Shown here: positions 14,601 through 24,810 of the stretch, one piece after another | Numbering within the stretch: the first letter of the stretch is position 1 | How the letters are laid out: each line of letters opens with the position of its first letter | Assembly (NCBI GenBank): GCA_964036155.1 | Contig: OZ038423.1 | Span: forward strand, 49,119,249-49,183,248 | Origin: Diploscapter coronatus | Taxonomy: Eukaryota > Nematoda > Chromadorea > Rhabditida > Rhabditidae | Direction of reading: 5' to 3' | Length of the DNA stretch: 64,000 bases | Program-made: the position numbers and the translations under genes | Notes under the pieces: model-generated | What the model was told of the DNA's origin: nothing | What the model saw: the letters and a program-made list of their open reading frames with translations, nothing else | The model's database searches: none

Positions 14601-15163
14601 TCGACGTTCAGTGTTTAATGAAGATCCTAAATCGGTATTTTGAAACCGCATGACATCATGACCGAGACATAGTCGAAATAAGATCAGACCTAGGAGGCAC
14701 TTTCGTCAGACGAAAACATATTGAGAGTAGGTCGCGAGAGGTTTCTGACGATCGTCCTCCCTGGATCTGGATAAGATAGGAAAAATTGAGCATTCTTCCA
14801 ATACTCCTTTCTATATCTCTTCTCATGATAGCTTACTGTTTCCAAGTTACCCGCAAAATTTTTCCTTACTTGCTATGCTCCCTCAATTCATCTTCATATG
14901 CTTGATAATTTTGATCGAGACCCTCCTTTATGCATTGAAGATATTGACCGAACGTATTCTTTGTGTCAGCTGGAGTGGAACACCTTTGAGAAGAAACGAT
15001 ATACTGAAAATCGAATTCTCTTCAATCTGTTTGCTGCATTTTGTGAGAAATGGTACAAATAAATCCGATTTTTCCTATTAATTCTGTAACAAGTATCAAT
15101 CTTTCGTTCTAAATTGATCAAACATACCAAGAATGATGCAGCGATCAACAAGCGAGGAAACAT
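11602..15163 (-). CDS. Secreted cysteine-rich protein, family not recognised
   Basis: Ten exons with consistent phases encode 370 aa: 15163-15128, 15003-14870, 14592-14454, 13576-13498, 13174-13066, 12925-12789, 12709-12564, 12436-12357, 12304-12184, 11733-11602. The start MFPRLLIAASFL begins a signal peptide that probably ends near VSSQRC. The mature part has 20 cysteines in small groups (for example DCTIC, VCEC, and FCGGAAC near the C-terminus) and no membrane span, so it is probably disulphide-bonded and extracellular. Every exon begins after AG and is followed by GT. Two foldback repeats sit in its introns (14101-14202 and 14682-14771). I do not recognise the family. Spacing of cysteines resembles nematode-restricted secreted proteins, but I assign no function. 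Confidence 0.85.
14101..14202. repeat. GC-rich intronic foldback
   Basis: About 100 nt in an intron of the secreted-protein gene. The left arm (GAGACTCTCCCCACCCC) is largely complementary to the right arm (GGGGGTGGGAGTCTC). The segment is much richer in G+C than the surrounding intron. It could be a miniature element or a structured RNA; the sequence does not say which. Confidence 0.6.
14682..14771 (+). repeat. Hairpin repeat family H, copy 1
   Basis: About 90 bp with complementary ends: left CAGACCTAGGAGGCACTTTC and right GTCCTCCCTGGATCTG, with TCGTCAGA / TCTGACGA pairing inside. Related copies lie at 18708, 43564 and 44880. This copy sits in an intron of the secreted-protein gene. Confidence 0.75.
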
Positions 15164-17007
15164 TCTCGACTCCTAAATTTTCTATGTCATCATTTTCTTC
15201 ATTTCATAGATCGAAAAGCTACATGAACGAAAATGGAATATTTCATGGCACCAAAATTAGAAGGAATAGGTCAAGAAGATATCACCATTAAAATTCTAAT
15301 ATTTCAGTTTCATTTTACAAAAAAAATCAAATTTCCACTAAAATCTAACTAATCGAAGGAAGGAAAATGTTATTGCAGCTAATTGGATTATGGATTGATT
15401 GATATGATAGGAAAAGGGAAAATGGGTAAATGAGACGATATCTCTTTGGGATAAGATAAACTGATAAGGGAATGAGAGGATCAAGGCAAAGCAAAAAGTG
15501 GGACACTGAATGCGGGTGCTGCTGGCTGCTGATAGAATTGACAAAGGCTTGGCGGCGAAACGCAGGTTTTGACCGGTCGAAGAAATGTAGAATAAGAAAA
15601 ATTATGGAATGGATGAATAAAAACATCAAATGAGGAGATCTACGAAATCCCAGAAGAAAAATAATATCCCAAGTAAAATGGTAACTTGGAAAACGAAAAC
15701 ATCCCCCGAAAACAATGAAGACTATTCCAACTCACCTACCAGCCCTATACAATAATATTAAAGCTATTGCAGTTTGGATGGTTCTTTTTATTGAACCTTG
15801 GATAGTTTTTCCTATTTACCAAGTGAAATAAGTAGCAAGATCAGCATATCGAAGACGAATATTTTTCTGCAGGTTTTGAAATTTCAGAGAAAATAAATTC
15901 GAAATTCTCAATATACGAATCAAAATCATCGACACTATCGACGAAAACGACCTTGCTCGATAGAACTGGGCTATCACAGTTGCAGGTTTAAAATGGCTCT
16001 ATTATCAATAACTCAACGATTGATTATCTGCCAAGTTATTAAAGTTGAGTGATACCGCGCAAGGTCGAATTCGCGCAGTTTGCAGGTAAAATCGAATCGT
16101 GCCCTTCAAATCAGTGATTTTAATTGACTGAACGACTGGTTCTCGATCCGTCCGCCATATTTCTGCCTATTTGACTAACCCATCCATCTTTTTATATCTT
16201 ATTATCACATCACTTACTCCCATCATCTTTGTCTGTTTTTCTTTCTTCAAATCGTCTACTCTTTACTTTCCGACTGTTTTCTGCCGAAAATATTCTGTGA
16301 TTATTGTGCCACACAACTAATGGAATCATGAACATTACCTTCAAAAAACTGCTAGAGACATGTTATTATGGTCCAGATTTGATTAACTGTTACAGTTTCT
16401 TGAGTACATTGAACAAAGTCAGAAAATTAGCATAACAAGATCATCTTATCTAGAAAGATTACGATTTGATCTATGGTGTCATTAGAGAGAAATGTAAGAA
16501 TTTATTTCGAATAGGTTGAAATATGGGATTTCGACTTAGGTTTACTTCCGGAAAGTTGAGTTTAATTTGATTCGTATCCGGTTATTCTGATTTGTATTTT
16601 TGACATATCGTTTCGTCAGATTTCAAGCACATGAATATATTCAACTGGTCGTATATTGTGAAGAAGTATCATAGATTATAGTATAGGCTCTAAAAATGAA
16701 ATTTCAGTTCCAGCTTTAGATCTGGAATTTACGATTTTATCTTTATTTAGTTATTCTAATTATTTTAATTTTCAAATAATCATGCCCATGATAATGCAAC
16801 TTTTCAAACTCAATACATAAATAGTGATTGCGAAATAGTGTCCTAGTGCCCTACAATCTCTCTAGCTCTCTAAAACACCAACACTCTTTCTTCTAACATT
16901 TCCATGGCCAGTCACTTCTATCGTTTCATTGTTTTGGATGTGGTGGTGAAAACCTTCTCTCATATTCCGTTATTTCAGAATATTGCTCCAATTGTCAGAT
17001 GCTTGAC
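15164..17007. other. Intergenic region between secreted-protein gene and U2
   Basis: No gene seen. It must contain the promoter of the minus-strand gene starting at 15163 and the upstream element of the plus-strand U2 gene at 17008. I could not identify a convincing snRNA proximal sequence element. Confidence 0.6.
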
Positions 17008-17189
17008 ATCGCTTCTCGGCCTTATGGCTAAGATCAAAGTTAGTAACTGTTCTTATCGAATTAACCTTCGATATCTCCTCAATTGAGGAGAACAAGGTTG
17101 TTTGATTTTTGGAGGCTTGATCGGAACCGGGGCTTGCTCCGACCGATCACGGGTCGTTCCAGCGTGGCACTAGAGCTGGACACGGCCCA
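17008..17189 (+). ncRNA. U2 spliceosomal snRNA (variant branch-site recognition)
   Basis: About 182 nt colinear with U2. The 5' end ATCGCTTCTCGGCC..GGCTAAGATCAAAG is nearly identical to the conserved U2 5' domain. Next come stem IIa (ATCGAA..TTCGAT), stem IIb (CTCCTCAATTGAGGAG), the AACCTT..AAGGTT pairing of the alternative IIc fold, and an Sm site (GATTTTTGGA). Stem III (GATCGG..CCGATC with a GGGGCTTGCTCC loop) and stem IV close the molecule, which ends CGGCCCA. U2 pairs with the intron branch site. The odd point is the recognition segment: the usual AAAGTGTAGTATCTG reads AAAGTTAGTAACTG, one base shorter and with one change. Everything else looks functional, so it is either a variant gene or a recently inactivated copy. 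Confidence 0.95.
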
Positions 17190-18540
17190 CACCCAAAATG
17201 GGGTGAACAATACTGATGGAAAAACACAAGAAAGAACAGCCGGATGACACTCACAGGGTTTAAAACAGTACCGGTTATCCTTCATTCCCTTTTACTATAT
17301 AAGAATAGTCACTTTTTCCCTTTTATTTTAGTGTTTATTCAGAGTTTTCATGCCAACTATACAAATCGAGTACGCTGATTCCGAAAATAACATCCGTTTT
17401 TAGTTTTAACCTCGAAAAATACCCGAAATTGGCATAAAATAGGTTTTTTTACTTTTTTTTTTAGAATTTTTGAGTTTTTCACCCAAAAACCTGCTTTTTT
17501 AGTCTGGAATCAGAAGGAAATTCCCCACGTTCTGTTGCACATTTCACGGGCTTCAAGACGATGTATGACATGTGGGGGTGGAAATGTCTCTGAAGACCTG
17601 TAACACCTCAGAAGTGAGTGACGTCAGAAGCGATTTCTCAAAAATGTACATTTATGCCCGAAATGAGGTTCATTCGACTCGGAATTTAGTGCTGATTCAG
17701 AGTATGCTGGTGTTTCATCATTTAGAATTATCTTGTCACTGATGAGGGAATGATAAGGGGTGATAAGGTTATTCAAATTGAGCAATAAGTTGATATAGAT
17801 GTCATTTGACTCAGAATTTCACACTCATCACGAATATTTAATATTTTAGCTGATTTAATGGAGTTTTATCACTGGTACTGGCTGATAATCATAGAGAATT
17901 ATTTCAAATTTAGTTCAAAAGTCATCAGTACAAACGACAAACTATCTTTGGAGTCTAAGTTTCATTTCAGGTGGAAATGATGGAAGATTTCAACACAAAA
18001 TAAGACATCAATTCAATTTGAACCTTGGATCAGAATTGACGAGTCAGAATTCCATTGGAAATGACACATTTGCAGATTATCTTGAGAGATTTCTAGAAGA
18101 AAAACATTCTAGTTCAGCTAGAGTCTGGACTTTTTATTTACAATTTTCGAGGGTGATCACCTTAGAGTGCCAGAGTTGTATTCCAAATTAATATGTATAA
18201 CAAATCACTTTTTAAAGAAAGAGACTTATTTCATCTGGAATCTATTGTAATTTGTCAAAAATAAATATAAAAATAGGTTGAATTTGTAGGGAATTCTGTA
18301 AGAAATTGGAGGGATCTCATCTGATTCATCTGATTTACTAATAATCTCTAATGATTACATTTAAGATTCTCACACAATTGAAATATAAACTATTGAACAT
18401 TTGTCTGTTAAATATCTTGAATCAAATCCTATTCTTGAGTCTATCATTTGATGGGAATTTTATATTCATATTTTCTTATTTTGAAAATAGAGTAGTTTCA
18501 ATTTAATTATGCATTTTGGACCAATTCACCCACACAAATT
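17190..18540. other. Non-coding stretch downstream of U2
   Basis: AT-rich, no gene seen. The final part shades into the relic 3' flank of an F-box/Kelch gene. Confidence 0.55.
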
Positions 18541-18676
18541 TGACTATAAATTAGAGATAAAGGTGGTAGATGTCATTGAGATTCTAGTTTATTCAATAAA
18601 CGTGAATGTGAAAGAATAGTTTAGTTTCAATGCACACGATACAGACAACTCTCGAGGACATCCAATGAAACACTGA
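18540..18676 (+). repeat. Orphan 3' flank of a lost Kelch gene (type A)
   Basis: Matches the DNA just downstream of the intact Kelch gene (21320-21440). It has a weak TTGACTATAA match to the gene's last codons, an AATAAA signal, and then the block CACGATACAGACAACTCTCG followed by AGGACATCCAATG. No Kelch exons precede it, so it looks like the remnant of a deleted copy. Confidence 0.65.
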
Positions 18677-18707
18677 AATAAGTATTATTCAAGATAGTTT
18701 ATTTCAG

Positions 18708-18792
18708 AACAAACCTAGGGAGCACTTTCCTTTCATCAGATGAAAATGAACCACAAGGGGTTTCTGACGCTCGTCCTCCCTAGAACTGGGTC
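18708..18792 (+). repeat. Hairpin repeat family H, copy 2
   Basis: Shares CCTAGGGAGCACTTTC at the left, GGGGTTTCTGACG inside and TCGTCCTCCCTAGAACTGGG at the right with the copy at 43564. The ends are complementary. It lies between the two relic Kelch flanks. Confidence 0.75.
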
Positions 18793-18876
18793 CACCACTA
18801 GTCGTCGTAGTCTGGTAGAGGCAACTATACTGCTTCTTGCATGGCGACATTGAAGGATGTGAGGCGGGGACCTTTT

Positions 18877-18901
18877 CGCGCGCGCGTATATATATATATA
18901 T
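18877..18901. repeat. CG-run joined to TA-run microsatellite
   Basis: Alternating CG repeats pass directly into alternating TA repeats. The whole 25-bp run is purine-pyrimidine alternating. Confidence 0.9.
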
Positions 18902-19114
18902 CTACTCTTTAGACATTATATATATTTCTTAATGAAGATTTATATCTCGTCTGGGATAACTACCTCTTCTAAGAAACGTGCCTCAAGTAGGAGTGTGTCT
19001 ATCCAGCCTTATTCTATTCTACACTCAAATTGGGTTTGGAACTTGTGATATAAAGCTTCTGCTATTCATCACAACGAGTAAAGATACTGTCTTCTGCTCT
19101 GATGTGCTGATAGA

Positions 19115-19378
19115 TTTTCTCGCATAAATGAAGTCGGAGAACTTAACACCTGAAATCTTCAATTTTAATGCATTGTTTTCATAATTTTGATATGATTTTA
19201 ATAAAACGTACCTTTATTCAATGTCGTACATTCTAATTCGATGCACACGATACATACAACCCTCGAAGACATCCAATAAAACACTGAAAATTGTAGCTGA
19301 AATGAATACTCTGCAACCAACTCCAATATTTCACAATAATCTCAATCCATTTTCGGGAAAATAATTTTGAGGACTGTG
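19115..19378 (+). pseudogene. Relic 3' end of a Kelch gene with type B flank
   Basis: The stretch 19121-19153 (..ATAAATG-AAGTCGGAGAACTTAAC..TGA) aligns with the last codons of both Kelch genes (..ATGGCAAGAAGTCGG..). After it comes a flank of about 200 bp that closely matches the DNA downstream of the second Kelch gene (23525-23725): an AATAAA signal, TCGTACATTCTAATTC, the ACACGATACA..CATCCAAT block, and TTTCACAATAATCTCAATCC. Upstream exons are gone. I infer a third, almost erased gene copy. Confidence 0.6.
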
Positions 19379-20055
19379 TCAAGTCATTCTACTCATTCCC
19401 ATAGAATGGCTAATAAAGACTTTGTATGTTTTCGCGTTCCTACTGTGGTTCAGAAGTGGCGCTCCAGGCTAATTTCATATTCTATCGATGCCCATTGAGT
19501 TCCTTCAACTATTTTGACATCTGAAATAACCTGGAATCGTGTAAAATAAAAGATGTTAGCAGAAATCGAATGATTTCGAGGGAACAATCGCGTCCCTCAC
19601 ATTCCGGCCTTCCCCGAGCACTTCTCCTAGTAAGTTCCTGCGTGTGCTCGGTCTTAAAACTTCGGAAATTGCTTCTATTCTGATATTTGATTGAGATAAT
19701 TGGGTGTAATTTATTGTTTTAGTGTTTAATTGCGTTTTCCCGGTCGACACAATAAATTCCCCTCCTTTTTCGCTTTCCTCTCCTTTTCATCGCTCTTTCT
19801 CTCCCTTTCGTGCCTGTGCACTGCAGAAGTAGACAGGACGAAGGGGGAGAGGGGACAAAACAGAGCAGTGCGGTTAAGGGATCGATTTTTTTAGTCTGAT
19901 AAAAAGTGCGAAGCATCGATTTAGTAGCTTCATTCTCCTTTCTTCAATGACCAATTTCAAACTCATCAATTCCAGACTTTCTCATTCAAATAATATTCTT
20001 TTACTATTTCCATTTTGAAATAATACTATGCTGTTGTTCAGGCCTCTTAACAAAG
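19379..20055. other. Upstream region of first Kelch gene
   Basis: No gene seen. The last 165 bp or so (from about 19885) match the DNA upstream of the second Kelch gene (22100-22251), including TTTAGTCTGATAAAA and a TTGTTCAG acceptor-like site just before the ATG. The duplicated unit therefore included the promoter-proximal DNA and possibly a trans-splice acceptor. Confidence 0.6.
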
Positions 20056-21330
20056 ATGCTAGCCAATTTACCAGTCGAAATTATATTGTTGATCTGCAAA
20101 TATCCCGAATTCAAAGATCTGGGACAGTTGGCCTGGACTAATAAACGGATGATGCACATAATCAAGAAATATCGGCCAATAGTGCTCGAGATAGAGCTCG
20201 AGAGGAAAACTTTATTCTATCGTAGGAAAATATTTCTTGTATTCTCGAAAATTAATTCTAGTATTTAGTATATTCTAGAACAAACGATGCTACCGAAAGA
20301 GGAATTTATCTGTTTGATTCGCATACTAATTTTGTTGAACAGATTGCGAAATTAACTCATTTTTTATGCTCATGGGAAGTTGCAGCCACAAAAGATAAGG
20401 TAGATTATCTGATTTTTCATTGGCAATTTTATAATTTTAGATTTTTGCATTGAACAGTAGAGGAAAACTCTTTGAAATCTTTGATCTGAATACTCGACAA
20501 ATCACTAGAGGTAGCAGTATAAAAGCCAATAGATTGGTTTAATTTTATTGCATTCTTTGCAGGTCCAGATCCTCCTGAATGGCGTAAATATGCATCTGTG
20601 GCTTATTTCAAAGACAAATGGCATTATTTGGGTGGATACGATTCTGAAACAGGGAAAGAGACAACTCGAGTTGATGTAAGAAGATCGAATGAAGTCCATG
20701 AAATAATTTATTCAGGTTTTAATAGATGGAACATGGCAAACAGGTCCTGCTTTTCCTTTTCCAGTTTGGAATGTTCAAACAATAACATGCTATGGAATTT
20801 TATACGGTCACATTATAGCATATTCATTATTGTAACTATGAATATTCAGTTATTAACGGTTGTGGAAGTAGAAAGATATATCGATTATCAGACGATGAAC
20901 GGGAATGGATTGAAATCGGAGAGCTTCCAGAAATACGAGGTTCATTTGGAATTGCATCGCTAAATGGAAGAATTTACATAACTGGAGGATTGTGGTCGTT
21001 AATTTTATATGATAAATAATATATTATCATATATTTAGTGGAGGAGAATTACAATCCTGCGAATGTTTCGACCCCTCAGCTCCAGTTGACAGTCGAATTT
21101 CTCGAATCGCTGATATGAATTATGCAAGATACGATCATTCACTCATTGTCGCTAACGGGAAATTGTATGCAATCGGAGGGTGAGCTGAGATTTTGCACAT
21201 CTTTATACAGAATAGTTTCTAACTTAGATTTCAAGAATCAAATTTTTGCAATTCAATCGAGGAATACGGTCCACAAACGAATAAATGGCAAGAAGTCGGA
21301 AAAATTAACATAAATAAAGCTTGGCTATAA
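20056..21330 (+). CDS. F-box/Kelch-repeat protein, intact copy
   Basis: Eight exons encode 319 aa: 20056-20221, 20269-20399, 20441-20510, 20563-20675, 20716-20806, 20850-20994, 21039-21179, 21228-21330. Phases agree throughout and introns are 40-55 nt. The N-terminus is an F-box (LPVEIILLICKYPEFKDLGQ, then LAWTNKRMMHIIKKY). The rest forms about four to five Kelch units with the usual paired glycines and spaced Tyr/Trp (HYLGGYDSET, GRIYITGG, GKLYAIGG, EYGPQTNKWQEVG). F-box/Kelch proteins are normally substrate adaptors of SCF ubiquitin ligases, the F-box binding Skp1 and the propeller binding the target; that role is inferred from the family. An AATAAA lies at 21362. The tandem paralogue at 22252 shares exon structure and flanks. 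Confidence 0.85.
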
Positions 21331-21339
21331 TAATCTCAG

Positions 21340-21450
21340 ATTTCATATAGAAATTTTATTCAATAAAATGTGAAATAATAATTTAACTTCAATGAACACG
21401 ATACAGACAACTCTCGAGGACATCCAATGAAGACACTGAAAAATTGAAAC
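21340..21450 (+). repeat. Type A 3' flank of the Kelch gene
   Basis: AATAAA at 21362, followed by ACACGATACAGACAACTCTC and GAGGACATCCAATGAAGACACTG. The same block occurs at 18.6, 19.2 and 23.6 kb, always downstream of a Kelch gene or relic. Confidence 0.8.
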
Positions 21451-21968
21451 TCAACTAAATATTCTTTGAAGTACTGTATTTAAAATATTCTGCAACCAAA
21501 TTCAATATTTATTTTATAGTAATTTCAAAATATATACCAGAAATAGTTAATTGATTTCTTGTGAGCAGTTGTTGAACGTATTCGAAACACATCGTTTGTT
21601 AGCAGCATCAATATTAGCGTATTTTTTCTTATTTTCTCGATGTTTCACTGAAATAGTCACTGTATTTTCTTCTCAGTCACTCTCCCTTTTTCACTATTTT
21701 ATTTATGTTTTTTCTTTATCATTTTCGTGGCATCACTCTATTTAATGTCAGTTCGATACCTTTCAGTATTTGTTAAGGTTATTTTATCGTTCTTTTTAAT
21801 TCTAAATGTCAATGCAAAAATGTTTAAACTTAAATAAACGTAAATTTTAACTCACAGCCTCACATTTGAAGGAGACAATCTATATAATTAGTACTAGAAC
21901 TTCTATTACCTTTACTAACACTTTAACTTGAATTTTTGCACTATTTGTATTTTCTTTTTATTATAAAA

Positions 21969-21990
21969 GGTTCAACTACCCGAGTTTGAG
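21969..21990 (+). other. SL1-like 22-nt sequence without a donor site
   Basis: The 22 nt (GGTTCAACTACCCGAGTTTG, then AG) match the nematode SL1 leader at 19 of 22 positions; all three differences are transitions. A TTATAAAA motif lies immediately upstream. The leader is followed by AGGCAAC instead of the GTAAAC donor of SL1 RNA, and no Sm site follows within 100 nt. It therefore cannot be a working SL1 gene. It could be a decayed SL1 gene or the trans-spliced 5' end of a reverse-transcribed mRNA. Confidence 0.55.
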
Positions 21991-22251
21991 AGGCAACTTC
22001 CAATACATTACTGCGAATAATTGTCTAACAACTCCTACATCTATCTCCAACCAGATCTGTTACATATTTCAGCGTGTATCTTCAAGTTTTAGTAATTGAT
22101 TTTTAGTCTGATAAAATTGAGAAACACCAATTTAGTAGTTTCATTCTCTTTTCTTCGATGATCAACTTGAAACTCGTTAATTCCAGAATTCCTCATCCAA
22201 TCAATATTCCTTTACTATTTCCATTTTTATTGTTCAGGTCTCCTAGTAAAG

Positions 22252-23500
22252 ATGCTAGCCAAGTTACCAGTCGAAATTATATTGTTGATCTGCCAATATC
22301 CCGAATCCAAAGATCTGAGACAATTGACTTGGACTAGCAAGAGAATGATGGGAATAATCAAGAAATATCTGCCGACAGCTCTCGAGAGGGAACCTTTATT
22401 CTATCGTAGGGAAATATTCCTTGTACGGGCGAAAATTAATTTTAGTATTTAGTGGAGTATAACAACGGTCGAACTTGGAAAGGAAGAATTTGTCTGTTTG
22501 ATTCGCATTCTAATTCTGTTAAGCAGATTGGGAACTTTAATCATTATGAGCCATATGAAGTGGCAACCACAAAAGATAAGGTAGATTAGTTTATTTGGCA
22601 TTGTCAATTTTATGATTTTAGATTTTTGCAATTGACTCATTTAGAAAATGGTTTGAAATCTTTGACCTGAATACTCGACAAATCACTAGAGGTAGCATTA
22701 CAAACCCAATAGATTGGCTTAATTTTATTGCATTCTTTGCAGGTCCAGATCCTCCTGAATGGCGTAAATATGCATCTGTGGCTTATTTCAAAGACAAATG
22801 GCATTATTTGGGTGGATACGATTCTGAAACAGGGAAAGAGACAACTCGAGTTGATGTAAGAAGATCGAATGAAGTCCATAAAATAATTTATTCAGGTTTT
22901 AATAGATGGAACATGGCAAACAGGTCCTGCTCTTCCTCTTCCAATTAGTTATGCTCGAACAATAACATGCGATGGAATTTTATACGGTCACATTATAGCA
23001 TATTCATTATTGTAATTATGCATGTTCAGTTATTGATAGATGAGATAGTAGAAAGATATATCGATTATCAGACGATGAACGGGAATGGATTGAAGTTGGA
23101 GAGATTCCAGAATACCAAAGTTGTTTCGGAGTTGAATCCTTAAATGGAAAAATCTACATAACTGGAGGACGGAAGTCGTTAATTTTGTATCATAAATAAT
23201 GTATCATATATTTAGTTTTTCTAATGTATTCAAATCCTGTCTGTGTTTCGACCCCTCAGCTCCAGTTTACAGCCGAATTTCTAAAATCCCAGATATGAAT
23301 TATGCAAGACGTAATCATTCGCTCATTGTCGCTAACAGGAAGTTGTATGCAATTGGAGGGTGAGCTGAGATTTGCATATCTTTATACGAAATATTTGTTA
23401 ACTTAGATATCAAGAATATATGGACAATATTTGTGATTCAATCGAGGAATACGATCCACAAACGAATGAATGGCGAGAAGTCAAAAAATTTAATATCTGA
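22252..23500 (+). pseudogene. F-box/Kelch-repeat paralogue with an in-frame stop
   Basis: Same eight-exon layout as the gene at 20056: 22252-22405, 22453-22580, 22622-22691, 22743-22855, 22896-22986, 23030-23174, 23216-23359, 23407-23500. All splice sites are kept and the frame is open for 312 residues, except for one TGA at 23041-23043 in exon 6, where the paralogue has TGT. No alternative AG nearby both skips the stop and keeps the frame. Product if truncated: the F-box and the first Kelch units. The F-box (LPVEIILLICQYPESKDLRQ) and C-terminal Kelch units are otherwise well conserved. It may be a young pseudogene, a truncated allele or a sequence error. Confidence 0.8.
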
Positions 23501-23524
23501 AATCTTTAGTCTCAACACATTAAA

Positions 23525-23725
23525 GTGTCCGTAACTTTTATATACTTTTAATAAAAAGTATCTTCATTCAATTTCGTACATTCTAATTCAATGCACATGA
23601 TACAGACAACTCTCGAAGACATTCAAAAGTGATCAGAGATCATTGTAACTGAAATATTTTATTTCAAAACTCTAACCAACTCCAACATTTCACAATAATC
23701 TCAATCCATTTTCGGGACTAGTTTA
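23525..23725 (+). repeat. Type B 3' flank of the Kelch paralogue
   Basis: AATAAA, TCGTACATTCTAATTCAATG, the ATACAGACAACTCTCG block and TTTCACAATAATCTCAATCC, colinear with 19185-19375. It marks the end of the second duplicated unit. Confidence 0.75.
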
Positions 23726-24232
23726 TTGGCACACACGATGATTGGAGTAATGAATTCCTAATGTTTATACAAGTATTGAAAGAGTTCAATTGTCTATTGT
23801 TAGTAAAGAAATGATATAAAATAATAATTTGAATGCTGAATGTCTACGTTCCAAATTATGATCGAAGTATGAAAGAGGATATCTCCCTCCATATTCAATT
23901 TAATTGTTTTCAAGTCATCACTGATGTTTCATCTGCGTCAATGAATACCATTCAGACTCAAATAATTCAAAACCAACAAAAATAGGTGATTGTCTTGCAG
24001 AAATAGGAAAAGCACAATTTGAATGATAAAAAGTACCGTCAAATCAATTTTCTTTTCAACCTACTGAGAAAGTGACCATGTGAACTATTATCCTTCTATT
24101 TCCGTGCACTGTCTCCCCCACTTTCGAAAGTGCCTGTCTAGCCATCTTTCCTCCCTATTCTATTATACACTATTCAATGCGGTTCAGGATATCTCAATCA
24201 CTCCCCATTTGCTCCCCCTGCCAGCGACTCAT
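23726..24232. other. Intergenic DNA upstream of U1
   Basis: No gene seen. It should contain the U1 promoter; I see ACTTTCGAAAGTG (a palindrome) near 24120 but cannot identify a defined snRNA promoter element. Confidence 0.55.
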
Positions 24233-24391
24233 AAACTTACCTGGTCGGGAGACACCGCGATCAAGAAGGCGGTTATCTGTGGCGAGGCCCGGGCATTGCA
24301 CTTCGGTCTGGGCTGACCTGCACGGCAGCTCCGAGTTGGGGTTCGCCGACGACTAAATTTTTGAGTGAGGGGCTGCGTTCGCGCGGCCCTG
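24233..24391 (+). ncRNA. U1 spliceosomal snRNA
   Basis: About 159 nt with all U1 landmarks in order. The 5' end AAACTTACCTGG contains the ACTTACCTG segment that pairs with 5' splice sites. Stem-loop I has the U1-70K loop GATCAAGAAG. Stem-loop II has the U1A-binding loop ATTGCAC. Then come stem III, an Sm site (AAATTTTTGAG) and the terminal stem-loop GGGGCTGCGTTCGCGCGGCC. The second nucleotide appears to be A where U is usual, depending on where transcription starts. U1 defines 5' splice sites in the early spliceosome. It lies on the same strand as U2 and SL2 RNA, about 420 bp before SL2. Confidence 0.95.
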
Positions 24392-24810
24392 ATTTGGAGC
24401 CTGGAATGAACGGGAAAAGGAACAAAAATATTGAGTGCATTGAATGACAGTGACAATGACAATGAAATTAACACATCATGAAATGACATTCGACTTCCAG
24501 CCGGATGATTCGATGATTCAAAATGTACTTCCTTCAGCAGGCCAAAACTAACTGAATGAATGTTTTAAACATCGTGAAACATCTCGTATGACAATCATCG
24601 ATTTTTTGCTGCATTCACCTTGAATAATATGCAATCAATTCAGTCAAATGCGAACACCTTCGAAATAACTCACACCATTCCTTCTGTTCGCGCCATTTCC
24701 ACTGCCTGCCTGCACTCTCTAGCATTTCATTATGTGACTAAAGCGTTTACAATATCGTTTGTCAGGCAACACGAAACCTGCATTAATATCTGTACCACAC
24801 TGAACTCGTC

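Noticed and set aside
22987..23060. Alternative acceptors to avoid the TGA in the second Kelch gene
   Set aside because: The AGs available shift the reading frame or still include the stop.
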